Source of the DNA: CALJFL01 sp963669435
GTDB taxonomy: Bacteria; Pseudomonadota; Gammaproteobacteria; Pseudomonadales; Halieaceae
Length of the DNA stretch: 64,000 bases
Reading direction: 5' to 3'
Assembly: GCA_963669435.1 (NCBI GenBank)
Contig: OY770025.1
Coordinates: 3,906,001 to 3,970,000 of the forward strand
The translations under genes and the position numbers were made by a program. Every line of letters starts with the position of its first letter. Within the stretch, counting starts at the first letter, position 1. Below, in pieces: positions 41,728 through 51,180 of the stretch. The notes below the pieces were generated by a model, which was not told the DNA's origin, made no database searches, and saw nothing but the letters and a program-made list of their open reading frames with translations.

Positions 41728-42969
41728 ATGAGCTTTGCGGAGACCTTACGTATCGCCCTTCGTAATACTTTCGCTTTTGGGCACGGCTACCTGTCCAGCT
41801 TCCTCTCTTCACTGTCCATGCTGGGACTGGTACTGGCGGTCATGCTACTGGTCACTGTGCTCTCGGTGATGAATGGCTTTGACAAGGAAATGCGCGAGCG
41901 CATTCTCAGCCTGGTGCCACACGTCACCATTCATGCGCAAGAACCCATTGTCGATTGGCCCGAACTGGCCGACCACGTGGCGCAACATCCGCAGGTGATT
42001 TCAGTGCGTCCGTTCGTACAGTTTGACACCCTGTTGATGCAGGGCAGCAGCATAGAAACCGCCCGTGGTGTCGGCCTGCAATTTTCCCCGGAGGTGGATT
42101 CACCGCTACTGGCTATGCTGTCACCGAAGGACCGGGCAGTCTTTTACACGCAGGGTGACGGCCTGTTACTGGGTAAAGGGATTGCGCAGTCGCTGGGTGT
42201 GAGGCGCGGTGACCGTCTGACTTTGATAGTGCCGGCCTTGCTCGATCAATCGCGGCCTGCTGCCAAGGAGTTCGAAACGGTGGTAGTAAGCGCTGTGCTG
42301 GATACGGGCACAGAGCTTGATCACAGTGCGGCTGTTGTGCACCTGCCGCTGGCAGCCAGACTCGCCGGCATCCCGGGGCGAGTAAATGGTTTGCAGATTA
42401 CGACCCAGGACTTGTTTGGCGTCTCGAATATCGGCTGGGAGTTGGTGAGCCAGTTGCCCTCGGGCTATTACGCGAGCAACTGGATGATGACCCACGGCAA
42501 TCTCTACGCGGCCATTCAGTTGTCGCGCGACCTGGTAAGCATTCTGTTGTTTTCCATTATCGCAGTAGCTGCGTTTAATGTGGTTTCGTCCCTGGTGCTG
42601 GTGGTGTTCGATAAACGCAGCGACATCGCCATACTGCGTACGCTGGGTGCGTCCCCGGGCAATGTGGCGCTGGTATTCGTGTTACAGGGTGCGATGATTG
42701 GCGTAGTTGGTGTGGCCCTGGGCACCGTGCTGGGCGTGCTGGCAAGCCTTGCGGTACCCGGTCTGGTTGCTGGGCTTGAGGGTTTGCTCGACATTCAGTT
42801 TTTAAATACCGATGTCTACCCCGTGTCATTTCTGCCGGTTGATATCTTGCCCAGTGATATTCTGACGGTAGCCACAGTGGCCTTGCTGATGTGTGTGCTC
42901 GCGTCAATCTATCCGGCGCTACGTGCGGCCCGACTGGCACCCGCCAGCGTGCTGCACGAGGAAGCCTAA
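41728..42969 (+). CDS. lolE: Lipoprotein-releasing ABC permease LolC/LolE (second copy)
   Basis: 413 residues, paralogous to the gene at 39792: MNGFDKEMRERILSLVPHVTIHAQEP, periplasmic domain, then C-terminal helices with IAILRTLGASPGNVALVFVLQG. Two different permeases flanking LolD are the LolC/LolE pair; which is which follows the usual gene order and could be exchanged. Contiguous with lolD. Its 3' end overlaps the convergent DUF2062 gene by four bases. Confidence 0.93.
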   Translation: MSFAETLRIALRNTFAFGHGYLSSFLSSLSMLGLVLAVMLLVTVLSVMNGFDKEMRERILSLVPHVTIHAQEPIVDWPELADHVAQHPQVISVRPFVQFDTLLMQGSSIETARGVGLQFSPEVDSPLLAMLSPKDRAVFYTQGDGLLLGKGIAQSLGVRRGDRLTLIVPALLDQSRPAAKEFETVVVSAVLDTGTELDHSAAVVHLPLAARLAGIPGRVNGLQITTQDLFGVSNIGWELVSQLPSGYYASNWMMTHGNLYAAIQLSRDLVSILLFSIIAVAAFNVVSSLVLVVFDKRSDIAILRTLGASPGNVALVFVLQGAMIGVVGVALGTVLGVLASLAVPGLVAGLEGLLDIQFLNTDVYPVSFLPVDILPSDILTVATVALLMCVLASIYPALRAARLAPASVLHEEA

Positions 42970-43511
42970 TCGGCGTGGTTTTTTAGTGCTTTTTGCGCCG
43001 CGCGTCGTTTCTTCCGCTCTGCCCACAATCGGGCGACGCGCATGCGCCACAACATGCTCACCACGAAGTAACCCAGTGAACCGAAGAACAGGCCGCAGAT
43101 AAAACACCCCAGCAGGAATGGCTGCCAAATGGTCGATAAGCGTTCGGTTACCCATGTCAGGCTCAATTCGAATTCAATCTGCTGCACAGGAATATCGATG
43201 ATCATTGCGCCTACCCGGTAGGCGAGATAGAAGATTGCCGGAATGGTTACCGGGTTGGTAATCCAGACCAGGCCGATCGATAGTGGGAGATTACAGCGTA
43301 AACGCACCGCCATTACGGCCGCCAGAATCATCTGCCCGGGTATCGGCATAAAGGCGACGAACAAGCCGACAAAAAAAGCCATTGAGGCAGAGTAACGATT
43401 GAGGTGCCACAGGTTGGGCCGATAGATCCAGCTTCCCAGTACCTCCAGGGATTTGATTTCGCGCAGCCTGGCTGGGCTGGGCATGAACTGTTTAAGCGTA
43501 TTCTTCGGCAT
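42966..43511 (-). CDS. DUF2062 membrane protein
   Basis: 181 residues from the ATG at 43511 (an AGCAGGG precedes it); a TTG at 43547 is an alternative. The DUF2062 core is clear: SMAFFVGLFVAFMPIPGQMILAAVMAVRLRCNLPLSIGLVWITNPVTIPAIFYLAYRVG, containing the conserved Gly-Pro and N-P-x-T motifs, with about three helices and a basic C-terminal tail. Function unknown. In Pseudomonas a DUF2062 gene also stands between lolE and comEC. Confidence 0.9.
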   Translation of the reverse strand: MPKNTLKQFMPSPARLREIKSLEVLGSWIYRPNLWHLNRYSASMAFFVGLFVAFMPIPGQMILAAVMAVRLRCNLPLSIGLVWITNPVTIPAIFYLAYRVGAMIIDIPVQQIEFELSLTWVTERLSTIWQPFLLGCFICGLFFGSLGYFVVSMLWRMRVARLWAERKKRRAAQKALKNHAD

Positions 43512-43639
43512 ACCCTGCTTGGATGAATTGGACGTGTAACCCGACAACGAGGTGTGATTGACTCGTTATAGCCTCGGCGCTCACCCGGTTGGCGTTGAGG
43601 GTGAGCCATTATGCACCGAATCTAGTGGGTTCTCTAGCG

Positions 43640-45970
43640 ATGCACGTATGGGTATTTGGACTCGTGCTGGCCATAGTCTGCTGCGCCTGGTTGCCTGCCT
43701 TGCCCCCGGCCTGGGTCCTCGTGGCGTGGCTACCGCTGGCGTTCTTCATGACCCTGGTCCCTGGACTGGCCACTGCACCGGCCCCTGCAACCTATCGCAC
43801 CGCCGTCGCAACCTGCCTGGCCGGCGGTGCGTGTGGCGTAGTCCTGGCTTGTCTTCACGGCTACGAATTATTGGATCGACGCATGGATCCGGTTTGCGAC
43901 CTGCGCGAGCAAACCATCCGCGGTACGGTGGCGAACCTGCCGCGCCTGACCGAGTTTCGGCCAGAGCTTACGCGACAACGGTTTGAATTTGACGTTGCGG
44001 CCTTTGCTGACAGTGAGTGCCAGGGACCACGCACGCTGCTGCTGTCTTTTTACGGCGAAAAAATGCTGGCGCCGGGCGATACCCTGGAGATACAGGCGAA
44101 ACTGCGTCAGCCCTGGGGACTGGCCAACCCCGGTTCCTTCAACATGCAGGCCTGGTTTGCTGAATCGGCGATCGATGCGGTAGGGACGGTTCGAGCGCTG
44201 ACCCATCGAGCGCTGCCCGCGGCACAGGTGCCTTTTACACAGCATCACCAGGTACGTGAGACGATAGCGAAGGGCATCACGCAGTTGCGTCTGGATAGCG
44301 ACGCAGAGGCCGTGCTGCGCGCGATCACCGTCGCGGACCGAAGCGGCCTGGATACGTCGCTGTGGCGGTTATTGCAGACCTACGGGGTCAATCACCTGGT
44401 GGTGATCTCTGGCCTGCACGTGGGCATGGTCGGCGGCCTGGGATTCGCCATTGGCTCGTTCGTGAGCCGTTTGCTGTCATTGCGCCTACAGTCAAGACTG
44501 CTGATGATTCTGCCTGAATGCCTCGCTGTGCTGTTTGGTGCCTTTTACACCAGCCTCGCGGGTTTTGGCATTGCCAGTCAGCGGGCCCTGTTTATGTTGA
44601 CCTGCTTCTGCATTGCCAGTGCCATTGGCCGCCGGGGTGAGGGTTGGAACAACTTGCTGCTGGCGGCTGCCTTGATACTGGTGCTTAACCCGCTGGCAGC
44701 CCTCGGCAGCGGTTTTTGGCTGAGTTTTGTTGCTGTGGCTTACCTGCTATGGCTCGGTACATGGCGGCCGAACTCTGGCTTCGTGACCCGACTGCTCACT
44801 ACCCACACCTACATGTGCATCGCCATGGTACCGCTCACGGCCTATTGGTTTGGCAAAGCAAGCCTGGTCGCGGCAGCTTCCAACCTGGTTTTGGTTCCGC
44901 TGGTCACGGTGGCGCTAGTTCCGGTGACACTAATTGCCGCTGCGTTGTTTCTGACTGGCTTACCTGGTTACGAGACTCTGTGGCGCCTGGCAGCACACGC
45001 TATCGAGCATCTGTTGGGCCCGGCCCAGGCGCTGGCGGATACACAAGCGAACTGGCTCGCCGTCAATTTGTATCCCCATTGGCTGGTACTGTTCACTGCA
45101 ACTATCGGTGCACTGCTGCTGGTAATACGACTCGACAAGCGTTTGCGCCTACTCGCCCTGGTCTGCCTGTTACCGTTGTTGCTGCCGGATCGGGGCCAGA
45201 GAGACGAGGTGCCAAAACTGGCGATACTGGACGTAGGGCAGGGGACCTCGGTGGTGTTTAACAGCGGCGAACGCGTGCTGGTTTATGATACGGGTGGCGG
45301 CGACCCGGCCGGGGCCAATATCGCCGCCTCAGTCATTCTGCCTTACCTGGGGCGCCTGGGCGCAGGCGGGATAAATACCCTCGTTGCCAGTCACCCTGAT
45401 AATGACCACAGCGCGGGTGTGAGTACTTTGATCTCGGCCCTGCCGGTACATCGCTACCTGTATGGAGCAGCCGTGCCGGGTGTTTCGGCGGGCGAGCCCT
45501 GCATTGCCGGAAAATCCTGGCGTTGGCCCAGTGGGGAACGATTTCAGATCATCGCACCGGCTGAGGAAACCGGATTGCTGTCTAACAACGTCTCCTGTGT
45601 GTTGATGATCGAGGTGCGGGGTACGCGCATTCTTCTGCCCGGCGACATCGATGTGGAGCGCGAACGCGATATTGTCCGCTACTGGGGCCCGGAGCTGGGC
45701 AGCGAAATCCTGGTGGCCGCGCACCACGGCAGTAAAACCTCCACCAGCTTCGCCTGGCTCAAGCATGCCAGCCCGGATACCGTGATCTACACCCATGCCT
45801 ATGGTAACCGTTTTGGTCACCCGCACCCGGTGGTAGTCGAGCGCGTCGAAAGCCTGGGTGTGACTGGCCGATCTGTGGCCCAGGAAGGCGCTATTTTGTA
45901 CACCTTCCCCGCAGGGCGAGCGGTGCTCAGTGAGGCCTGGCGGGGGCGTCGGCCGCGTTACTGGATGTAA
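43640..45970 (+). CDS. comEC: ComEC/Rec2-family DNA uptake channel
   Basis: 776 residues from ATG 43640; TTG 43589 and GTG 43625 are alternatives and no ribosome site decides. Domain order: membrane helices and an N-terminal DUF4131 domain (about residues 20-160), the competence domain with HLVVISGLHVGMVGG and up to eight helices, and a C-terminal metallo-beta-lactamase fold (LDVGQGTSVVF, VASHPDNDHSAGV, AAHHGSKTSTS). ComEC transports single-stranded DNA across the inner membrane in transformation. Full length, no frameshift. Confidence 0.92.
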   Translation: MHVWVFGLVLAIVCCAWLPALPPAWVLVAWLPLAFFMTLVPGLATAPAPATYRTAVATCLAGGACGVVLACLHGYELLDRRMDPVCDLREQTIRGTVANLPRLTEFRPELTRQRFEFDVAAFADSECQGPRTLLLSFYGEKMLAPGDTLEIQAKLRQPWGLANPGSFNMQAWFAESAIDAVGTVRALTHRALPAAQVPFTQHHQVRETIAKGITQLRLDSDAEAVLRAITVADRSGLDTSLWRLLQTYGVNHLVVISGLHVGMVGGLGFAIGSFVSRLLSLRLQSRLLMILPECLAVLFGAFYTSLAGFGIASQRALFMLTCFCIASAIGRRGEGWNNLLLAAALILVLNPLAALGSGFWLSFVAVAYLLWLGTWRPNSGFVTRLLTTHTYMCIAMVPLTAYWFGKASLVAAASNLVLVPLVTVALVPVTLIAAALFLTGLPGYETLWRLAAHAIEHLLGPAQALADTQANWLAVNLYPHWLVLFTATIGALLLVIRLDKRLRLLALVCLLPLLLPDRGQRDEVPKLAILDVGQGTSVVFNSGERVLVYDTGGGDPAGANIAASVILPYLGRLGAGGINTLVASHPDNDHSAGVSTLISALPVHRYLYGAAVPGVSAGEPCIAGKSWRWPSGERFQIIAPAEETGLLSNNVSCVLMIEVRGTRILLPGDIDVERERDIVRYWGPELGSEILVAAHHGSKTSTSFAWLKHASPDTVIYTHAYGNRFGHPHPVVVERVESLGVTGRSVAQEGAILYTFPAGRAVLSEAWRGRRPRYWM

Positions 45971-46044
45971 TTTTTGCCGTCTTTCGTCGACGCCCGGGGT
46001 GCGTATAATGAAACGAGTCTATAAAAGCAAAAAGGGGCGGGGAC

Positions 46045-46668
46045 GTGCTCGAGTTGGTGACAGCCGGTGGCTGGTTGATGGTGTTTATTCTTCTGGGCTC
46101 GGTGGTGGCGGCGGCCATTTGCATCGAGCGCCTGTATACCCTCAATCCCCGCAAAATTGCGCCGCCGCACCTGCTGGCTTCGGTCTGGAAACAGCTGAAA
46201 GCGGGTGAGATGGACGCGAATCGCCTGCGTACGCTCAAGCACTCATCGCCTCTGGGCAGAATTCTCGCGGCTGGCCTGGGTAACGCCTACCACGGCCGCG
46301 ATGTGATGAAGGAAAGCATCCAGGAAGCCGCCAGCCATGTTATCCATGAATTGGAACGCTATCTCAATACCCTCGGTACGATCGCGGCAGTTGCCCCTCT
46401 GCTGGGTCTGCTGGGCACCGTGGTTGGCATGATCAAGGTGTTCGCTGAGATCATGGCCCAGGGTACAGGCAACGCCAGCGCTTTGGCTGGCGGTATCTCC
46501 CAGGCCCTGATTACCACCGCGGCGGGTCTTAGTGTGGCCATACCAGCGCTGATCATGCACCGCTATTTTACCGGGCGTATCGACGCCATCGTGGTGGAGT
46601 TGGAGCAGGAAACCATCAAGCTGGTCGATGCGTTGCACAGTGAAGAGAACATGGAAACCGAAGGTTGA
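46045..46668 (+). CDS. MotA/TolQ/ExbB proton channel family protein
   Basis: 207 residues, GTG start with a GGGGCGGGG stretch ahead of it. Three membrane helices; the family motif APLLGLLGTVVGMIKVFAEI lies in the second transmembrane pair and ALITTAAGLSVAIPALI in the third. ExbB-like units use proton flow to drive energy transfer across the periplasm or to support transport. It forms an operon with the ExbD-like gene and msbA, as in Pseudomonas PA2983-PA2981. No TonB gene is near. Confidence 0.93.
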   Translation: MLELVTAGGWLMVFILLGSVVAAAICIERLYTLNPRKIAPPHLLASVWKQLKAGEMDANRLRTLKHSSPLGRILAAGLGNAYHGRDVMKESIQEAASHVIHELERYLNTLGTIAAVAPLLGLLGTVVGMIKVFAEIMAQGTGNASALAGGISQALITTAAGLSVAIPALIMHRYFTGRIDAIVVELEQETIKLVDALHSEENMETEG

Positions 46669-47093
46669 AATTTCGCCGCCAGCGCACCGACGAGGTCGGG
46701 GTCAACCTGACACCCCTGATCGACGTCGTTTTCTTATTGTTGATATTCTTTATGGTATCGACGACCTTTACCCGCGAAACAGAATTGACCATCGATTTGC
46801 CGGAAGCCACCGGAAGCCTGAAAGAGGCCACGGAGCGACAAATAGAAATTCTCATTGACGAAGCTGGCAGCTATCGCGTTAATGGACAAGGCCTGGTGGA
46901 TGACCGGATGCGCACACTACAGGCTGCGATTTATAAAGTGTCCGCGGGCGATACCACCATGCCGATGATTATTACCGCCGACGCCCAGTCATCTCACCAG
47001 TCGGTAGTGCGTGCTATGGACGCGGCCGGTCAAATGGGCTTTGTGCACTTGAGCATCACCACCCGGGAACCTTCCGAGCGCGGTGATGGCTAA
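46665..47093 (+). CDS. ExbD/TolR-family biopolymer transporter
   Basis: 142 residues. A short cytoplasmic segment, one membrane helix with the key aspartate (VNLTPLIDVVFLLLIFFMVST), and a periplasmic domain (RETELTIDLPEATGSLKEA...). The aspartate in PLIDVVF carries the proton path in ExbD/TolR. It starts inside the exbB stop and overlaps msbA by eleven bases, so all three are translated together. Confidence 0.93.
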   Translation: MKFRRQRTDEVGVNLTPLIDVVFLLLIFFMVSTTFTRETELTIDLPEATGSLKEATERQIEILIDEAGSYRVNGQGLVDDRMRTLQAAIYKVSAGDTTMPMIITADAQSSHQSVVRAMDAAGQMGFVHLSITTREPSERGDG

Positions 47094-48930
47094 GCGCGAA
47101 CTGCCCGCAAATCTTCCGCGGCGCTCCGGCCAGGTGAGCGATTGGCGCCTGTATGGCAGGTTGTTGAGCTACATCGTGCCGTACTGGTATATCTTTGCCT
47201 TCTCGATGCTGGGCTACATTGTCTATTCGCTGGGCAATGTGTTGCTCGCTGATATGATGCAGTTCCTGCTTGATTCCCTGAATGAATCGGACGCGGCCAG
47301 TAGCGGAATCGTGGGCGGTTTTGCTCACTCGATGTTTGATTCCAGCGATATGACGCGACTGGAATTTGCGCGCATCGCCGTGCCTGCCGCTGCTATCAGT
47401 TTGGCCTGTGTGCGTGCGATGGGATTCTTCGTCGGCACCTACTTTATGAACTATGTGGCCCGCGGCCTGATTCACGAATTGCGCTGCGAACTGTTTGACA
47501 AGATGTTGGTCGCGCCCAGCAGTTACTACGACAGCCACAGCCAGGGCGTGCTGATCTCCAAGATTACCTACAACGTGGAGCAGGTCAGCGGCGCAGTGAC
47601 CAAGGCATTGAAAATCCTGGTGCGCGAAGGCTTCACGGTAATCGCCTTGCTCAGTTACATGCTTTACCTGAACTGGCGCCTGTCACTGGTTTTCTTCGCG
47701 GTGGCGCCGCTGTTGGCTATCGTCGTAACGGTGGTAGGAAAACATTTTCGGCGCTACAGCCGCAAGATTCAGGCGTCCATGGGTGATGTCACCCAGGTGT
47801 CTAACGAGACCATCGGCGCCTATAAAGAGGTACGAGTGTTCGGCGGTCAGGAACAGCAAAGCGACCGCTTTCGTACAGCCAGTGAATACAACCGGGTGCA
47901 GAGCCTGAAACTGGAATTTGCTGATGCCATCAGTACACCGGTTATCCAAACGCTGGTCGCCGCATCGCTGTCCGCGCTGATCTGGTTCGCGCTTGATCCG
48001 AATATTCTCACCGGCTTGAGCGCCGGTGCCCTGGTGGCCTTCCTGACTGCAGCCGGACAATTGAGCAAGCCCATTCGCGCGCTGACCGGCATCCAGGCCA
48101 TTATTCAGCGCGGCCTGGCGGCCTCGGAGGATATCTTCAGGCAGTTGGACCAGGAAGCAGAAATCGACAGGGGCACACACACCGTTTCCCGCGCGGAAGG
48201 TCGCCTGAGCATCCGACAATTGAGTTTCTGCTATCCCGGTGGTGAGAGTGATGTGCTCAGTGACTTTTCGTTGGAAGTAGAACCCGGACAGACCGTGGCT
48301 TTGGTGGGTCGCTCCGGCAGTGGCAAAACCACGCTGGTGCAGCTGTTATCGCGGTTTTACCCATTGGGCGAGGGTGATATTTTATTGGATGGGGTCTCCA
48401 TCGAAGACTACCAGCTCAATAACCTGCGCAGCCAGATGGCCATGGTCTCCCAGAGCGTGACGCTGTTCCAAGATACCGTGCACAATAATATCGCTTACGG
48501 CTCGCTGGCGGATTCCAGCTCGGAAAAAGTACGTGCGGCGGCTGAATCCGCCTTTGCCAGTGAGTTTATCGCTGCATTACCGGACGGGTATAACACGGTA
48601 CTGGGTGATGACGGCGGCGGTCTCAGTGGTGGACAGCGCCAGCGTATCGCCATTGCCCGGGCGATCCTGAAGGATGCACCAATACTGATACTCGACGAGG
48701 CCACCTCGGCGTTGGATAATGAGTCAGAGCATCGAATTCAGCGTGCCCTGGAAGATATCATGGCCGACAGAACTACCCTGGTGATAGCGCACCGCCTGTC
48801 CACTGTAGAGCGGGCTGACCTGATTGTCGTTATGGACCAGGGGAGGATCATGGCCACCGGCAGTCACGAACAGCTGCTGGCAGAGGGCGGTCTTTACGCC
48901 CAGCTGTTCCACCAGGAGTTTAGCGACTGA
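47086..48930 (+). CDS. msbA: Lipid A export ATP-binding/permease MsbA
   Basis: 614 residues from ATG 47086 (GTG at 47083 possible). Six membrane helices, then the nucleotide domain with Walker A GRSGSGKTTLVQLLSRF, signature LSGGQRQRIAIARA, Walker B ILILDEATSALD, and switch histidine in IAHRLSTVERAD. MsbA flips lipid A-core across the inner membrane. The gene overlaps lpxK at its stop (ATGA), joining transport and lipid A phosphorylation, as expected. Confidence 0.93.
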   Translation: MAKRELPANLPRRSGQVSDWRLYGRLLSYIVPYWYIFAFSMLGYIVYSLGNVLLADMMQFLLDSLNESDAASSGIVGGFAHSMFDSSDMTRLEFARIAVPAAAISLACVRAMGFFVGTYFMNYVARGLIHELRCELFDKMLVAPSSYYDSHSQGVLISKITYNVEQVSGAVTKALKILVREGFTVIALLSYMLYLNWRLSLVFFAVAPLLAIVVTVVGKHFRRYSRKIQASMGDVTQVSNETIGAYKEVRVFGGQEQQSDRFRTASEYNRVQSLKLEFADAISTPVIQTLVAASLSALIWFALDPNILTGLSAGALVAFLTAAGQLSKPIRALTGIQAIIQRGLAASEDIFRQLDQEAEIDRGTHTVSRAEGRLSIRQLSFCYPGGESDVLSDFSLEVEPGQTVALVGRSGSGKTTLVQLLSRFYPLGEGDILLDGVSIEDYQLNNLRSQMAMVSQSVTLFQDTVHNNIAYGSLADSSSEKVRAAAESAFASEFIAALPDGYNTVLGDDGGGLSGGQRQRIAIARAILKDAPILILDEATSALDNESEHRIQRALEDIMADRTTLVIAHRLSTVERADLIVVMDQGRIMATGSHEQLLAEGGLYAQLFHQEFSD

Positions 48931-49907
48931 TGGCTGTGCAGGACACCATGGTAACCGCCTGGTATGGGCGCGCCTGGTGGCTATGGCTGTTGCGGCCGGT
49001 AGAGTTTACCTTTCGTTTTGTCAGCGCTGCGCGGCGAGTGCTTTACCGTTCGGGTGTGTTGAAACCAGAGCGCGCCAGCGTGCCGCTGGTAGTGGTGGGC
49101 AATATCACTGTTGGCGGTACCGGCAAGACCCCGGTTGTAATTGGCCTTGTAGAAAACCTGCAGGGCCTGGGTTTGCGCCCGGGGGTTGTCAGCCGCGGCT
49201 ATGGCGCGACAGCGGAATCTTTTCCCCACGTTTTGCATGCCGACAGCACTGCCGATGACTGTGGTGACGAGGCATTGCTGATTTACCAGCGCACTGGCTG
49301 CCCCGTGGTGGTGGCACCGGACCGTCCGGCGGCGGTGCGCGAACTGGAGTCTCGCTTCGAAGTCGATATCGTGTTGTCTGACGATGGCCTGCAGCACTAT
49401 CCGATGGATCGCCAGATGGAGATTGCCGTGGTGGACTCCAAGCGCGGCCTGGGCAACGGCTTTTGTCTGCCTGCAGGGCCATTGCGCGAGTCCCATCGCC
49501 GCCTGGCTGATATGGATTACGTGCTGTATCGCGGCAGCTGTGATCCCGTTAACGGCGTGCAGTACCGCTGCGACGCACTGGTAAACATGGGTACCGGCGA
49601 GGAGCGTCCATTTACAGCCAGCGAGGATTTGAACAGCGTGCACGCGGTGGCGGGCATCGGTCAGCCATCCCAGTTTTTTTCCATCCTGCGCGGGGCAGAC
49701 TTTGAGTTCACCGAGCACTGCTTCGCAGATCATCACCGCTATACCGCCGCAGACTTTAGCCGGATGACTCGTAAGCCGGTCATCATGACGCAGAAGGATG
49801 CGGTCAAATGCCAGGGGTTCGCGACCGACAACCTGTGGTACCTGAAAATTACCGCCGAGATACCCGCGTCCGTCACCGACGCGGTTGCCCGCCTGGTGAA
49901 ACACTGA
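48930..49907 (+). CDS. lpxK: Tetraacyldisaccharide 4'-kinase LpxK
   Basis: 325 residues. The nucleotide-binding P-loop region VVVGNITVGGTGKTPVVIGLVENLQ is diagnostic of LpxK; other signatures include GVVSRGYGATAESFP, LSDDGLQHYPMDRQMEIAVVD and MTQKDAVKC. The enzyme adds the 4'-phosphate of lipid A. The start is the ATG overlapping the msbA stop; it is followed after 12 bases by kdsB. Confidence 0.96.
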   Translation: MAVQDTMVTAWYGRAWWLWLLRPVEFTFRFVSAARRVLYRSGVLKPERASVPLVVVGNITVGGTGKTPVVIGLVENLQGLGLRPGVVSRGYGATAESFPHVLHADSTADDCGDEALLIYQRTGCPVVVAPDRPAAVRELESRFEVDIVLSDDGLQHYPMDRQMEIAVVDSKRGLGNGFCLPAGPLRESHRRLADMDYVLYRGSCDPVNGVQYRCDALVNMGTGEERPFTASEDLNSVHAVAGIGQPSQFFSILRGADFEFTEHCFADHHRYTAADFSRMTRKPVIMTQKDAVKCQGFATDNLWYLKITAEIPASVTDAVARLVKH

Positions 49908-49919
49908 CACACGCTGCGC

Positions 49920-50702
49920 ATGTCTTATTCTGTCATTATCCCGGCCCGTTATGGTTCCAGCCGCCTGCCGGGTAAACCGCTGCTGGATATTGCCGGTAAA
50001 CCCATGGTGCAACGTGTTTGGGAGCAGGCCCGTAAAAGCAGTGCCGAACAGGTAGTTATCGCCACCGACGACGAGCGCATTTTCGAGGCCGCCCAGGCGT
50101 TTGGTGCGACTGCCTGCATGACGTCAGCTGACCACCCGTCGGGCACCGATCGCCTGCAGCAGGTTGCCACCGAAATGGGCTACCCGGATGAGCATATCGT
50201 GGTCAATGTTCAGGGTGACGAGCCGTTGATTCCGCCGGCTGCGATAGACCAGGTGGCGGAGAATCTTGCATCGGAGCCCAGGGCCGGCATCGCGACCCTG
50301 AGCGAACCGATAGCTAATGTGGAGGAGTTGCGCAATCCCAATGCAGTAAAAGTGGTTGCGGATAAAACAGGCCTGGCATTGTATTTCAGTCGCGCCACCA
50401 TTCCGTGGCCGCGCGATGCCTTTGCCAATTCTGACTCAGATGCGATGGCCGCCCTTGATCCCAGTCAATGGCAACGGCACATCGGCATCTACGCTTACCG
50501 CACCGGTTTTTTACACGACTATGTGACATGGCCGGTAACCGCCATCGAGGCACAGGAGCAGTTGGAGCAATTGCGCGCACTCTTTCATGGGGTACGTATT
50601 CACGTGGCGCCCGCCTGCGCACCCGTGCCAGCCGGTGTCGATACCGAGCATGACCTGATTGCCGTGCGCGCGGCTGTGGAGGCTGCCGCTGATGGGCAGT
50701 GA
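49920..50702 (+). CDS. kdsB: CMP-KDO synthetase
   Basis: 260 residues. Family motifs: VIIPARYGSSRLPGKPLLDI, VVIATDDERIFEAA, TSADHPSGTDRLQQVA, HIVVNVQGDEPLIPP and IGIYAYRTGFL. It activates 3-deoxy-manno-octulosonate with CTP for lipid A-core assembly, consistent with msbA and lpxK upstream. No small YcaR-like gene lies between lpxK and kdsB. It overlaps the start of the phosphatase gene by eleven bases. Confidence 0.96.
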   Translation: MSYSVIIPARYGSSRLPGKPLLDIAGKPMVQRVWEQARKSSAEQVVIATDDERIFEAAQAFGATACMTSADHPSGTDRLQQVATEMGYPDEHIVVNVQGDEPLIPPAAIDQVAENLASEPRAGIATLSEPIANVEELRNPNAVKVVADKTGLALYFSRATIPWPRDAFANSDSDAMAALDPSQWQRHIGIYAYRTGFLHDYVTWPVTAIEAQEQLEQLRALFHGVRIHVAPACAPVPAGVDTEHDLIAVRAAVEAAADGQ

Positions 50703-51180
50703 CGGGGGGCCGACACGGGTACTATTCGTTTGCCTTGGCAATATCTGCCGTTCCCCCACTGCCCATGGGGTCTTCGAATCGCTGGTAAAACAGCATGGCC
50801 ATGAACATGAGATAACCGTGGATTCTTGCGGCACGGGTAGCTGGCACGTGGGCAAGGCCCCGGACAGGCGCGCCACCGCCGAGGCGGCCGCCAGGGGTTA
50901 CGCGCTGGACCACCTGCGCGCGCGGCAAGTGAGAGACAGTGACTTTTTCGACTTCGACCACATCATCGCCATGGACCGTGACAATCTTGAGGATCTGCAG
51001 CGACAGCAGCCTGCCAATTCCACTGCGCGCCTGGCATTGATGCTCGACTTTGGTAGTTCTGATGAGCTTGATGAAGTGCCGGATCCCTATTATGGCGGTG
51101 ATGATGGCTTCGGGACGGTGCTTGACCTGATAGAAGACGCCAGCCAGGGGCTGTTGCGGTCGCTTGTCGATGGAGATTGA
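50692..51180 (+). CDS. Low-molecular-weight protein tyrosine phosphatase
   Basis: 162 residues from ATG 50692 within the kdsB end; the reading frame from 50659 is an artefact. Catalytic CLGNICRSP (Cx5R) at the N-terminus, DSCGTGSWHVGKAPDRRA, and the general-acid aspartate in DPYYGGDDGF, as in Pseudomonas PA2978. Substrate unknown; in proteobacteria such enzymes often act on phosphotyrosine in envelope polysaccharide regulators. Overlaps murB by about eleven bases. Confidence 0.93.
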   Translation: MGSDGGPTRVLFVCLGNICRSPTAHGVFESLVKQHGHEHEITVDSCGTGSWHVGKAPDRRATAEAAARGYALDHLRARQVRDSDFFDFDHIIAMDRDNLEDLQRQQPANSTARLALMLDFGSSDELDEVPDPYYGGDDGFGTVLDLIEDASQGLLRSLVDGD